Below, in pieces: positions 7,457-14,209 of a DNA stretch of 45,810 nt (position 1 is the first letter of the stretch; the number at the start of each line of letters is the position of its first letter). The notes below the pieces were generated by a model that had not been told where the DNA came from, made no database searches, and saw only the letters and a list, made by a program, of their open reading frames with translations. Source of the stretch: Berkelbacteria bacterium GW2011_GWA2_35_9 (GTDB lineage Bacteria > Patescibacteriota > UBA1384 > GWA2-35-9); NCBI GenBank assembly GCA_000991185.1, contig LBRB01000005.1, forward strand, positions 1 through 45,810, written 5' to 3'. The translations under genes and the position numbers were made by a program.

Positions 7457-9082
7457 CTAATATCCTTCAGGATAGAAATAATTTTGGGTTAAAAATACAT
7501 CAACTATTTTTTTAGGAATAGATGAACCTGTGCTAGTAATGTAGTTTGCTGTTTCAGCTGTTTTTACAGAACTAAAGATAATATAATTTTCGTTGTTTAC
7601 AAAATAAAAATCTCCCGAAACAGTTCCAAGATTAGTAATGTTCTTTTCAACGTTTGTACTTTTTTCTTTTAAGAAAAGATCAGTCTTCCCATCTCGTGTT
7701 TCTTTAAATATTTCTATATTTCCGTCTTGAGTAAATATCCTCTCTCTTCTACTGTTAGCTGAGTCCGGTGTATAATTACTAATATTACCGGTTTCTATAT
7801 TATATTGTTTATACAGCGTTTTACTTTCTTCAGTGTCATAGTATGAATATAGCAAATACTGATTATCTTGCGAGTACTTTAAATCACTGACAGAGCTATC
7901 TGTAATTTTTTTTGTTGAATTGTTAGAAAATCTATATATATATGTTCCCTTTTCAGAATTAATATCTCCATAAATAGTATTTTGTATCCAACTTATTGTT
8001 TTTCCTGAAAAACTAAATGCAAAACTATTCAAACCTCCATTTTCTGCTAATTTAATTGTGCTCTCGCTCGTCACATTATAAATATATAATTTATTACTGA
8101 AATCATCTTGACCTTCTTTTCCGATCCACGCAATATATTTATTATCAGAAGACCACCTTACTCCATTTATGCTATATTGATTTCCAATTTTCTTCAAACT
8201 CTCTCCTGAACTTTTAATTAAATAGATATAATCACGAAAAGTTCCGTCTGCCTTTTTTTCTTGATCTCGTGTTGACATAAATACAACCCAGTTTTTATCA
8301 GGACTAGATTGAGCATTATAATCCTCACCCTCTCCAAGTCTTTTTACCAGCTGACTTAATTCCGTACCATCATAATTTGCTAAATAAACTCCTTTTTTCC
8401 CACCATCTCTATTTGAAACAAAATATAATTTTCCAGATGGAACTATTTCAATGACTTGATCTTTGTTGTCGGAAAAAATAATATTTTTTTCTATTTTATT
8501 ATATCCTTCTTTTTCTATAGTTACTTTATGGTCGTCAATTGCAATTTTTTCAAATAGAGCAATTCCCTTTTCGTCGGTTTCTCGTTCTTCCCCTAAAATT
8601 TTTATTTTTACACCTTTTATTGTTTGACCATTAATATAATTTTTAGTTGTAATAGAAACATTATCGGTAACAATTGTTTTTCTCAACTGTACCAGCTTGT
8701 TATTTACTCCTTTTTTCAATTTTATTTTTTCTTCGTAATTGTCAAATCCGCTTGTGGTAATTAATAGTTTGTACGTTCCTGCATGTAGATTATTAATAAT
8801 TAGCAACCCTTGATTGTCACTTATTTTATCAATCCCATTGATATTTCCTTTAGCACCAATAACGGTTTCGTTGTTTTCATCAGTTATTTTAACCTCGAGT
8901 TTGGCAGGAAATATTTTCAATAATAAAAAACTATAACTATCAGTCTGCCATATCAATACTAAAATAGCTATTAGCAATACAAACAACGAACTAATTCTAA
9001 GAAAATTTTTCGATATTACAAAATAACGGCTCTTCTCAGTATTTAATGTATTTCCTGAAACGGTTTCTTGATATTTTTTTAT
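7457..9082 (-). CDS. Membrane-anchored PEGA-like/beta-propeller protein with apparent ATA start
   Basis: From an ATA at 9082-9080 the protein is 541 residues. A short basic N-terminus (KKYQETVSGN...ISKNFLRI) precedes a membrane segment at about 33-55. Two carboxypeptidase-regulatory/PEGA-like beta-sandwiches follow (AKLEVKITDENNETVIGAKG; NYINGQTIKGVKIKILGEER). The rest is a TolB/DPP-IV-like beta-propeller with repeated LYFVSNRDGGKKGVYLANYDG, WVVFMSTRDQ, WSSDNKYIAWIG and YLLYSYYDTEE blades. Extracytoplasmic sensing or binding is likely. The start is chosen because a perfect AAGGAGG (9088-9094) lies 5 nt before the ATA, and the frame has no ATG, GTG or TTG between the upstream stop and a TTG at 8986. 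That TTG would open in the middle of the transmembrane helix, giving a 509-residue protein. Family of the whole protein: unknown. Confidence 0.72.
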   Translation of the reverse strand: MKKYQETVSGNTLNTEKSRYFVISKNFLRISSLFVLLIAILVLIWQTDSYSFLLLKIFPAKLEVKITDENNETVIGAKGNINGIDKISDNQGLLIINNLHAGTYKLLITTSGFDNYEEKIKLKKGVNNKLVQLRKTIVTDNVSITTKNYINGQTIKGVKIKILGEERETDEKGIALFEKIAIDDHKVTIEKEGYNKIEKNIIFSDNKDQVIEIVPSGKLYFVSNRDGGKKGVYLANYDGTELSQLVKRLGEGEDYNAQSSPDKNWVVFMSTRDQEKKADGTFRDYIYLIKSSGESLKKIGNQYSINGVRWSSDNKYIAWIGKEGQDDFSNKLYIYNVTSESTIKLAENGGLNSFAFSFSGKTISWIQNTIYGDINSEKGTYIYRFSNNSTKKITDSSVSDLKYSQDNQYLLYSYYDTEESKTLYKQYNIETGNISNYTPDSANSRRERIFTQDGNIEIFKETRDGKTDLFLKEKSTNVEKNITNLGTVSGDFYFVNNENYIIFSSVKTAETANYITSTGSSIPKKIVDVFLTQNYFYPEGY

Positions 9083-9087
9083 AAACT

Positions 9088-9118
9088 CCTCCTTATTTAT
9101 ATGTTATTATTTATTATA
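9088..9118 (-). promoter_or_regulatory. Strong Shine-Dalgarno and -10 box for the beta-propeller operon
   Basis: On the minus strand a consensus TATAAT (9113-9118) precedes a perfect AAGGAGG (9088-9094). There is no convincing -35. This is one of the few clear Shine-Dalgarno sites in the window, and it points at an ATA codon 5 nt downstream. Confidence 0.5.
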
Positions 9119-9134
9119 ACAAATAATTTACATT

Positions 9135-9917
9135 CTACCTATCAAAATTAAAAAGATTAACGCTGTTTTGATTGATAATTAATTTAGTTTCCTCAATCTT
9201 TACATTTTTTATTTCGGCAATTTTTTTATAAACAAATTTGACATCGCTTGGCAGACTGTAATTTCTTCCAGTCTTTTTATTCGGAATAAATGGTGCATCG
9301 GTTTCACATAGAATTTTATTAATATCAATTTCGCTTATTATTTTGTCAAAATCTTTGCAATTGCAAATTATATTGGTTAAACCGATGTAAAATCCCAAAT
9401 TAATTATCTTTTGAGCTTGTTTAAAATTACCGGTAAAACAATGAAATACACCAGACAATTTTTCTTTTTGCGCTTTTCTTTTTTCTATATTTTCAATAAT
9501 TTTATTGATTGCGTTTTTTCCACGAGCGTGGATAATTATTGGTATATTGTTTGCAACTGCAATGTCTATAAATTTATCTAAATATTTTTCTTGATCCTCT
9601 GATGAAATATTTTCTATTTTTTCATCCAGCCCAATCTCTCCAACCGCCACAATATTATCTTTTTCTTTTATTACTAACTCCTCCAAAACCGTTTGCACAC
9701 CTACGATGTGTGTAAACGGTTTTATCTCACTGGGATGTATCCCAACCGATGCAAAAACATGTGTGTTTTTTTTAGCTAGTGCGATATTTTTCCGTGAATC
9801 ATCTAAATTTGTTCCAACCGAAACCATCAGCAAATCTTTTTGCTCAACAATTTCTTTCACCATTTTATTTAATGGATTGTATGTTAGATGGCAATGAGTA
9901 TCAATCAGTCGGCTCAT
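9135..9917 (-). CDS. tatD: TatD family metal-dependent hydrolase/DNase
   Basis: TatD proteins are cytosolic TIM-barrel metal-dependent hydrolases with DNase or exonuclease activity. Seen: the N-terminal metal site IDTHCHL, VGIHPSE, AVGEIGLDEK, NIPIIIHARG, GVFHCFTGNF, YIGLTNIICN and the C-terminal CETDAPFIPNK, so all metal-binding His/Glu/Asp positions are present. The start is set at the ATG at 9917 (MSRLIDTHCHL). An in-frame ATG 18 bp upstream falls inside a dispersed palindromic repeat and would add MTRKNI, which the family lacks. A 39-bp inverted repeat sits inside the gene (9685-9723), encoding the stretch between HPSEI and LEELV. The gene follows the damaged metG. Confidence 0.92.
   Translation of the reverse strand: MSRLIDTHCHLTYNPLNKMVKEIVEQKDLLMVSVGTNLDDSRKNIALAKKNTHVFASVGIHPSEIKPFTHIVGVQTVLEELVIKEKDNIVAVGEIGLDEKIENISSEDQEKYLDKFIDIAVANNIPIIIHARGKNAINKIIENIEKRKAQKEKLSGVFHCFTGNFKQAQKIINLGFYIGLTNIICNCKDFDKIISEIDINKILCETDAPFIPNKKTGRNYSLPSDVKFVYKKIAEIKNVKIEETKLIINQNSVNLFNFDR
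9685..9723 (-). repeat. Inverted repeat inside tatD
   Basis: Two 16-bp arms (AAAACCGTTTGCACAC and GTGTGTAAACGGTTTT) are complementary at 15 of 16 positions around a 7-bp loop. They encode KPFTHIVGVQTV, a loop between conserved TatD motifs. This looks like an in-frame palindromic insertion. Confidence 0.65.
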
Positions 9918-9929
9918 AATATTTTTTCG

Positions 9930-9970
9930 TGTCATCCTCGACCGAATAAAATTCGAGACCGGGGATCCAT
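9930..9970. repeat. Half copy of the dispersed TGTCATCC palindromic repeat
   Basis: TGTCATCCTCGA ... GGGGATCCA matches the left half of the copies at 18339-18428 and 29181-29277. It also contains a small internal inverted repeat (TCGAATTTTATTCGGTCGA-like on the complement). It separates tatD from the metG 3' fragment. Confidence 0.6.
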
Positions 9971-9973
9971 AAA

Positions 9974-10126
9974 TTACGATCTTGGAAATAGTGGTTTGGC
10001 TTTTCCACTTTTAAGCTGTCTAAGAGTTTTCTCTGAAGTATCAGGTATAAACGGTGCTAAATCGTATGCAATCAGCTCCACTTTACGCAAAAGTAATTTA
10101 ATTGTTTTTTTATCACCCGTTTCTAC
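9974..10126 (-). pseudogene. metG: Out-of-frame 3' fragment of metG
   Basis: In a different frame from the main metG gene, 50 codons read VETGDKKTIKLLLRKVELIA, then YDLAPFIPDTSEKTL, and end in LFPRS and TAA. This is the standard C-terminal end of methionyl-tRNA synthetase (the LAPFxPxTSEKI helix and an LFPR end). The fragment overlaps the metG reading frame by 14 bp and is reached by a one-base frame change. Between this fragment and the main frame about 70-80 residues of the anticodon-binding domain, including the PW motif region, are missing. The gene has therefore suffered a deletion plus frameshift, or the assembly is wrong here. Confidence 0.7.
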
Positions 10127-11348
10127 AATAATCGGGGTTCTCAGGATTAAATTTAATAGTAAATTTTTTTGCTAAAACGACAGTCCGTTGCACCAAATTT
10201 CCAAGCTCGTTAGCTAATTCACTTTCATACCTGCGATCTAATTCTTCAAAACTAAAGTCGCCGTCGTTACCAAACGGAAAACTTGAAATGAGTAAATAGC
10301 GAGTCGCATCCAAACCATACTTATTTATTAATTCTTGAATAGATATTATATTTCCCAAACTTTTCGACATCTTTTGCTTATTGATCGTAAAAAACCCGTG
10401 CGCAAAAAGCTCTTTTGGTAATTCTAGCTCGGCTGATAATAATAATCCAAGCCAGGTAACTCCATGAAAACGCAAAATATCTTTACCAATCAACTGCAAA
10501 TCCGGACTCCAAAATTCCTTATGTTTCGGGTTTCGGATTTCGGATTTCGGGTTTTGAATTACAGACAGGTAATTCAAAAGTGCATCTACCCAAACATAAA
10601 TTGTTTGCTCTTTGTCCCACGGCACCGGAATTCCCCACTCTACTTTGCTTCTTGAAATCGCCGTATCTTCTAGTTTGTTTTGTAAAAATCCCAAAACTTC
10701 GTTTTTGCGTTCAAGTGGTCTAATTTTAACTTCATCCGATTCAATTAATTGAATAATTTTATCTTGATATTGTGATAACTTGAAAAAATAGACTGCTTCT
10801 TTAACATTTTCAACCGGTTTTTTGTGAATTGGACAGTTGCCATTTTCTAAATCTTCAGCTTTTTTATACTCTTCGCAACCAACACAATACAAACCCTCGT
10901 ATATTCCCTGATATATATCACCTTTACTGTAAAGTTTAGTCAAAAATTCCTGAACGAATCTTTCATGGTTTTCATCCGTCGTTCTAACAAAATAATCGTA
11001 ATTAATATTTAAAAGCTTCCACGCATTTTTAAACTCATGCGATATTTTGTCTGTATAATTTTGGATTTTTTCCGACGATCCAATTGTATCGGATGTCGGA
11101 ATCCCGACCGAAGCGTCGGGAAAATTGTGTTTTTTATCTTTTATTTTTAATCTTTGCTCTCCAAAATCCAGCGCCGAGCGCTGTATTTTGGCGCCGTGTT
11201 CATCCGTTCCCGTCAAAAAGAAAACTTTTTCACCCCAACTTTTGTGCGCACGACAAAGAATATCAGCCGCTATGGTTGTATAAGCATGACCAATATGCGG
11301 ACTGGCATTAACATAGTAAATCGGGGTTGTAATATAAAACTTGTTCAT
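10113..11348 (-). CDS. metG: Methionyl-tRNA synthetase, C-terminally truncated by frameshift
   Basis: Class I synthetase charging tRNA-Met. The catalytic domain is complete: PHIGHAYT with HIGH at 18-21, FLTGTDEHG, a zinc-knuckle region (C155, C158, C172, CPIH), WVDALLNYL, LIGKDILRFH and KMSKS at 326-330. The anticodon-binding domain stops soon after ELANELGNLVQR. The frame then ends at PDYCRNG/TGA after 411 residues, where the family needs about 490-510. The missing tail continues in another frame at 9974-10126. Two insertions are repeat-encoded: residues about 65-93 (KIKDKK...PDASVGIPTS, palindromic element) and 264-276 (QNPKSEIRNPK). Without the PW region tRNA recognition would be impaired. 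A sequencing or assembly error, or a second metG elsewhere, must be considered. Confidence 0.88.
   Translation of the reverse strand: MNKFYITTPIYYVNASPHIGHAYTTIAADILCRAHKSWGEKVFFLTGTDEHGAKIQRSALDFGEQRLKIKDKKHNFPDASVGIPTSDTIGSSEKIQNYTDKISHEFKNAWKLLNINYDYFVRTTDENHERFVQEFLTKLYSKGDIYQGIYEGLYCVGCEEYKKAEDLENGNCPIHKKPVENVKEAVYFFKLSQYQDKIIQLIESDEVKIRPLERKNEVLGFLQNKLEDTAISRSKVEWGIPVPWDKEQTIYVWVDALLNYLSVIQNPKSEIRNPKHKEFWSPDLQLIGKDILRFHGVTWLGLLLSAELELPKELFAHGFFTINKQKMSKSLGNIISIQELINKYGLDATRYLLISSFPFGNDGDFSFEELDRRYESELANELGNLVQRTVVLAKKFTIKFNPENPDYCRNG
10520..10560 (-). repeat. Heptamer-type array inside metG
   Basis: Repeated TTTCGGG/TTTCGGA units (about 7 bp each) encode QNPKSEIRNPK between conserved catalytic-domain strands of MetG. 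It is the GC-richer cousin of the GAATTTT arrays in mnmA and uvrD. Confidence 0.65.
11086..11123 (-). repeat. Palindromic repeat inside metG
   Basis: The plus-strand text GATGTCGGAATCCCGACC followed by GAAGCGTCGGGAAAA closely matches the intergenic copy at 18278-18309. Here it is in frame and encodes NFPDASVGIPTSDT between the KIQR-like helix and the next conserved helix of MetG. Confidence 0.7.
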
Positions 11349-11359
11349 AATATATAGCT

Positions 11360-11388
11360 ATATTACCCTAATCCTTGACATTTTGCAA
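11360..11388 (-). promoter_or_regulatory. Promoter of metG with near-leaderless start
   Basis: On the minus strand TTGCAA (11383-11388) and TAATAT (11360-11365) are 17 bp apart. The -10 ends 12 nt before the ATG at 11348, so the transcript would start about 5 nt before the start codon. Confidence 0.45.
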
Positions 11389-11444
11389 TTTACAGTTCGA
11401 AGTTCGAAAGGAGCTTGAAAATACGGAAAGTCACTCAAACAGCT

Positions 11445-11469
11445 ACCGTGCACTGCGAGGGTGCACGGT
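11445..11469. repeat. Inverted repeat downstream of the NRAMP gene
   Basis: ACCGTGCAC and GTGCACGGT form a perfect 9-bp stem around a 7-nt loop in the gap between metG and the NRAMP stop codon. There is no T-run on the minus strand, so a classical intrinsic terminator is not supported. The rest of the gap (11349-11475) holds the metG promoter and a TTCGAAGTTCGAA motif. Confidence 0.5.
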
Positions 11470-11475
11470 TGGTTC

Positions 11476-12834
11476 TTATAGATATATAAACATTGCTATG
11501 ACTGCAATCAACATAATCGCAAATGTTAACCAACCTAATACTTTTGAGATTGGCTTGTTAGTATATTTTCCCATAACATCTTTTCTCGAACTAATTAAAA
11601 CGATCATCGCAATCAACGGCACCGCCACAATGCCGTTTAATACTGCCGAATAAAACAACCCCTTGATCGGGTCAATGCCGATAAAATTGATCCCTAAACC
11701 ACACAATGTCGAAATAATAATTATGCCATAAAACCCACTCGCTTCTTTAAACTTATGAAACAAACCCTCTTTCCAACCAAATGCCTCGCTCAAAGCGTAG
11801 GCTGCCGATCCAGCTAATATTGGGATTCCCAATAACCCTGCTGCAATAATTCCAATCATAAAAAACAGACCTGCCATATCGCCGACTAACGGCTGTAAAG
11901 CTAAGGCGGCATCTTGAGCTGATGAAATATTATTAATTCCATTTTTATTCAAAACTGTTGCACAAGTTACTACAATCGAAAAAGCAATTAATTGCGATAG
12001 AACCATCCCTAAAACTGTATCAACCCGCATCTTTTTTAACATTTTAGGATGAACATATTTACTACTAGCATCATCGTTAAGTGCTTTTTCTTCAACTTCT
12101 TCAGACGCTTGCCAGAAAAAAAGATAAGGTGAGATTGTTGTCCCCAAAAAAGCTACTGTCGTCATAATATATTCACCATTAAATTGCCAATTGCTATAGG
12201 TAAATAATGACTTGCCTATGTCTGTCCAGTTTTGAGGCACAGCAAAAAGAGTTAACAAATAAGTTAATAAAAATATTGTCAACCATTTCAAAATATTGGC
12301 ATAGATACGATAGGATATAAAAACTTCAAGAAAAATAATAATTAGTGTAGTGATGATTGCCCAAAAACTGATTTTACCACCCAATATTAAACTTAATGTG
12401 GCTGACATAGCTGAAATATCGGCTCCAATATTGAAAATATTAGCGCCAACTAAAACGAAAACAACTAAAAAGAGAAGATACTTTGAATAATGTTTCTTAA
12501 TATTTCCAGCCAAACCATGACCAGTTACAATTCCAATTCGAGCACAAATTTCTTGAATTGCGATCATCAAAGGAATCTGAATTGGCATCAACCAGTTCAA
12601 TCCCAAACCATACTTTGCTCCCGTAATCGAGTAAGTTCCAATTCCGCTTGGATCATCATCTGAAAAACCAGTAATCACTCCTGGTCCAACGACTTTTGAT
12701 GCTTTTTTTACATTGTCTGAAATTTTTTTCTGATCTTTTTTAATTTCATCTGAAATTTCCCCCAAATGGACGCTCGAAGCTTTTTCAAACTCTTCAATAA
12801 AATCTTCAGTTTTTTCAATTGTTTTCTTTTTCAA
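11476..12834 (-). CDS. NRAMP-family divalent metal transporter with divergent TM1/TM6 motifs
   Basis: 452-residue integral membrane protein with about 11 hydrophobic segments after a charged 45-residue N-terminal tail. VVGPGVITGFSDDDPSGIGT aligns with TM1 of NRAMP transporters, where the metal-binding motif is normally DPGN; here it reads DPSG. The TM6 segment TTISPYLFFWQASEEVEE lacks the MPH methionine/histidine of Mn/Fe transporters. ARIGIVTGHGLAGNIKKHYS matches the TM2-TM3 region. Such changes suggest a substrate other than the usual Mn2+/Fe2+, possibly Mg2+ as in NRAMP-related magnesium transporters; this is inference. It starts with TTG, which shares 4 bp with the rsmA stop (TTGA), indicating translational coupling to rsmA. 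Confidence 0.85.
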   Translation of the reverse strand: MKKKTIEKTEDFIEEFEKASSVHLGEISDEIKKDQKKISDNVKKASKVVGPGVITGFSDDDPSGIGTYSITGAKYGLGLNWLMPIQIPLMIAIQEICARIGIVTGHGLAGNIKKHYSKYLLFLVVFVLVGANIFNIGADISAMSATLSLILGGKISFWAIITTLIIIFLEVFISYRIYANILKWLTIFLLTYLLTLFAVPQNWTDIGKSLFTYSNWQFNGEYIMTTVAFLGTTISPYLFFWQASEEVEEKALNDDASSKYVHPKMLKKMRVDTVLGMVLSQLIAFSIVVTCATVLNKNGINNISSAQDAALALQPLVGDMAGLFFMIGIIAAGLLGIPILAGSAAYALSEAFGWKEGLFHKFKEASGFYGIIIISTLCGLGINFIGIDPIKGLFYSAVLNGIVAVPLIAMIVLISSRKDVMGKYTNKPISKVLGWLTFAIMLIAVIAMFIYL

Positions 12835-13628
12835 TTGTCCAAATTATTTTTTAGAATCGTATACAAATTTTGCCAATCTAAAACCGTTAGATCTTCAGCT
12901 CGATACCCCTCTTTGATCTGACTTTTCTCCATTATATCAAATAAATCCGTTTTATCGAAATTCAAAATCGGAAAGAGGGAATTGATCAGTTTTCGTCTTT
13001 TTTGGGAAAAACCAGCTTTAATTAAACGCATCATTCCCACCTCAAGTGGAGTAATATTATTTTTTTTGCTTAATTTAATGACCGCCGAATCAACTTGAGG
13101 AATTGGTTGAAAATTTTCTTTTGAAACCTCAAATAATATTTCTATTGCGTAATAATACTGCAAAAAAACGGACAAAATCCCACGATTTTTTTCACCCGCT
13201 TTTGAAGCTAATCTTTCAGCCACTTCTTTTTGAACCATCAAAACCGCCATTGTTGGTTTTTCAATTTCACCGGTTACAAAATATTTATTAATTATTGGCG
13301 AAGTAACTGCATAGGGTAAGTTGGAAATTAGCTTATAATCATTTTTAGTAAATCTTGCTAGATCAGTTGAATTAAATTCTAATGCATCTCGATTGACCAC
13401 TTTAATATTTTTGCGATTTTTATAAACTTTTTTAAGTTTTTCCGCTATCCCAAAATCTTTTTCCAAGGCTAAAATGTCAATCGGTTTTTCAATCAATAAA
13501 TCCGTCAAAGCGCCTCTACCCGGACCAATCTCAATTATCTTATCACCAGTTTGCGATTCAATTGCTTCAACAATTTGTTGAGCAATAATTTGGTTAGTTA
13601 AAAAATTTTGACTGAGTTTTGTTTTCAT
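12831..13628 (-). CDS. rsmA: 16S rRNA adenine dimethyltransferase RsmA/KsgA
   Basis: 265-residue SAM-dependent methyltransferase that dimethylates two adjacent adenosines in the 3' terminal helix of 16S rRNA during 30S assembly. Visible motifs: LSQNFLTN at the N-terminus, motif I IEIGPGRGALT, the acidic LALEKD, NRDALEF, motif IV LISNLPYAVTSPI with the NLPY active site, QKEVAERL, and the C-terminal FSQKRRKLINSL. The protein is complete and of normal length. A TATAAT box lies so close to the ATG that the mRNA would be leaderless. The stop overlaps the NRAMP gene start. Upstream sits the inverted-repeat arm of the S23 element, which supplies the -35 region. Confidence 0.95.
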   Translation of the reverse strand: MKTKLSQNFLTNQIIAQQIVEAIESQTGDKIIEIGPGRGALTDLLIEKPIDILALEKDFGIAEKLKKVYKNRKNIKVVNRDALEFNSTDLARFTKNDYKLISNLPYAVTSPIINKYFVTGEIEKPTMAVLMVQKEVAERLASKAGEKNRGILSVFLQYYYAIEILFEVSKENFQPIPQVDSAVIKLSKKNNITPLEVGMMRLIKAGFSQKRRKLINSLFPILNFDKTDLFDIMEKSQIKEGYRAEDLTVLDWQNLYTILKNNLDN

Positions 13629-13635
13629 AACTCAA

Positions 13636-13664
13636 ATTATACTTTGGAAAACAAAGGAGTACAA
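13636..13664 (-). promoter_or_regulatory. Promoter of rsmA inside the S23 element's inverted repeat; leaderless
   Basis: Minus-strand TATAAT (13636-13641), a 17-bp spacer, and TTGTAC (13659-13664) as a weak -35. The predicted start point falls at or within a base or two of the ATG at 13628. The -35 and the spacer are formed by the left terminal repeat of the S23 element. Confidence 0.45.
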
Positions 13665-13673
13665 GGGAGAACA
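13646..13673 (+). repeat. Left terminal inverted repeat of the S23 element
   Basis: 28 bp starting GGAAAACAAAGGAGTACAAG. It matches the right arm at 14175-14202, read on the opposite strand, at 24 of 28 positions. It lies just past the stop codon of the S23 gene. Confidence 0.75.
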
Positions 13674-13679
13674 AATAAA

Positions 13680-14174
13680 TTAATATGGTAAATTCCCTAT
13701 TATTTTTCTTTTAATATTTTGTTTTCGTTTGAATATCAGATCTTCTTTCTGATCTCCGGAATTGATATATTTATTTTCCAAACCTTCAATTTGCCTCAAA
13801 AGCATCATTTTCTCACCCATTAACAATTTGATGGTTTTTGATATTTCATCTAATTCTTGCCCCTTTGTTTTCCTTAGTCTTCCTCTATATTCCCTTTCGA
13901 GCTCAAAATAATCCTCTAATAATTCTATTAGTGACGCTAAACTAAATTTCAAAAACTCAATGTAATTTTTCGTTTGGTTACGGCTCCAACCCTCTGAAAT
14001 ATTGGCAGTAATAGACCGTCCGCATAATTGCATTTGTTCTATTAACCGACGATCTCTATAAGAATCTAAATAACTCCGACAAAATTCCTTAGTCAATACT
14101 TCGATTTCTTTTCCTTGTTGAAAAGTCCTCAATGCTTTATACCCCAATGGATTGAATGTGTTACTTTGCCGCAT
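13680..14174 (-). CDS. Four-helix bundle S23 (23S rRNA intervening-sequence) protein
   Basis: A small four-helix bundle protein of the S23/IVP family, named for its occurrence in intervening sequences of 23S rRNA; related proteins include the Avd subunit of diversity-generating retroelements. Recognisable: FNPLGYKALRTFQQGKEIEV, the RSITANISEGWSR helix, TKNYIEFLKFSLASLIELLE and EREYRG. The start is placed at 14174 (MRQSN) because an AAGGAGG lies just 5' of it; an ATG at 14204 would add ten residues encoded by the right terminal repeat. The gene is neatly bracketed by 28-bp inverted repeats and sits between rsmA and a wall-protein gene, not in an rRNA, suggesting a discrete mobile-like unit. 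No transposase or reverse transcriptase is nearby. Molecular role unknown; RNA or nucleic-acid binding is inferred. Confidence 0.85.
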   Translation of the reverse strand: MRQSNTFNPLGYKALRTFQQGKEIEVLTKEFCRSYLDSYRDRRLIEQMQLCGRSITANISEGWSRNQTKNYIEFLKFSLASLIELLEDYFELEREYRGRLRKTKGQELDEISKTIKLLMGEKMMLLRQIEGLENKYINSGDQKEDLIFKRKQNIKRKIIGNLPY

Positions 14175-14202
14175 TGCCCTCCTTTGTACTCCATTGTTTT
14201 CC
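14175..14202 (-). repeat. Right terminal inverted repeat of the S23 element
   Basis: On the minus strand this reads GGAAAACAATGGAGTACAAA and ends GGAGGGCA. It includes the ribosome-binding site of the S23 gene. The matching arm is at 13646-13673. Confidence 0.75.
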
Positions 14203-14209
14203 ATCTTAT

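Noticed and set aside
11445-11469. Rho-independent terminator for the NRAMP-rsmA transcript
   Set aside because: The stem is good, but no T-run follows on the minus strand.
13680-14174. Diversity-generating retroelement (Avd-like protein)
   Set aside because: The fold is related, but no reverse transcriptase, template repeat or variable repeat is present nearby.
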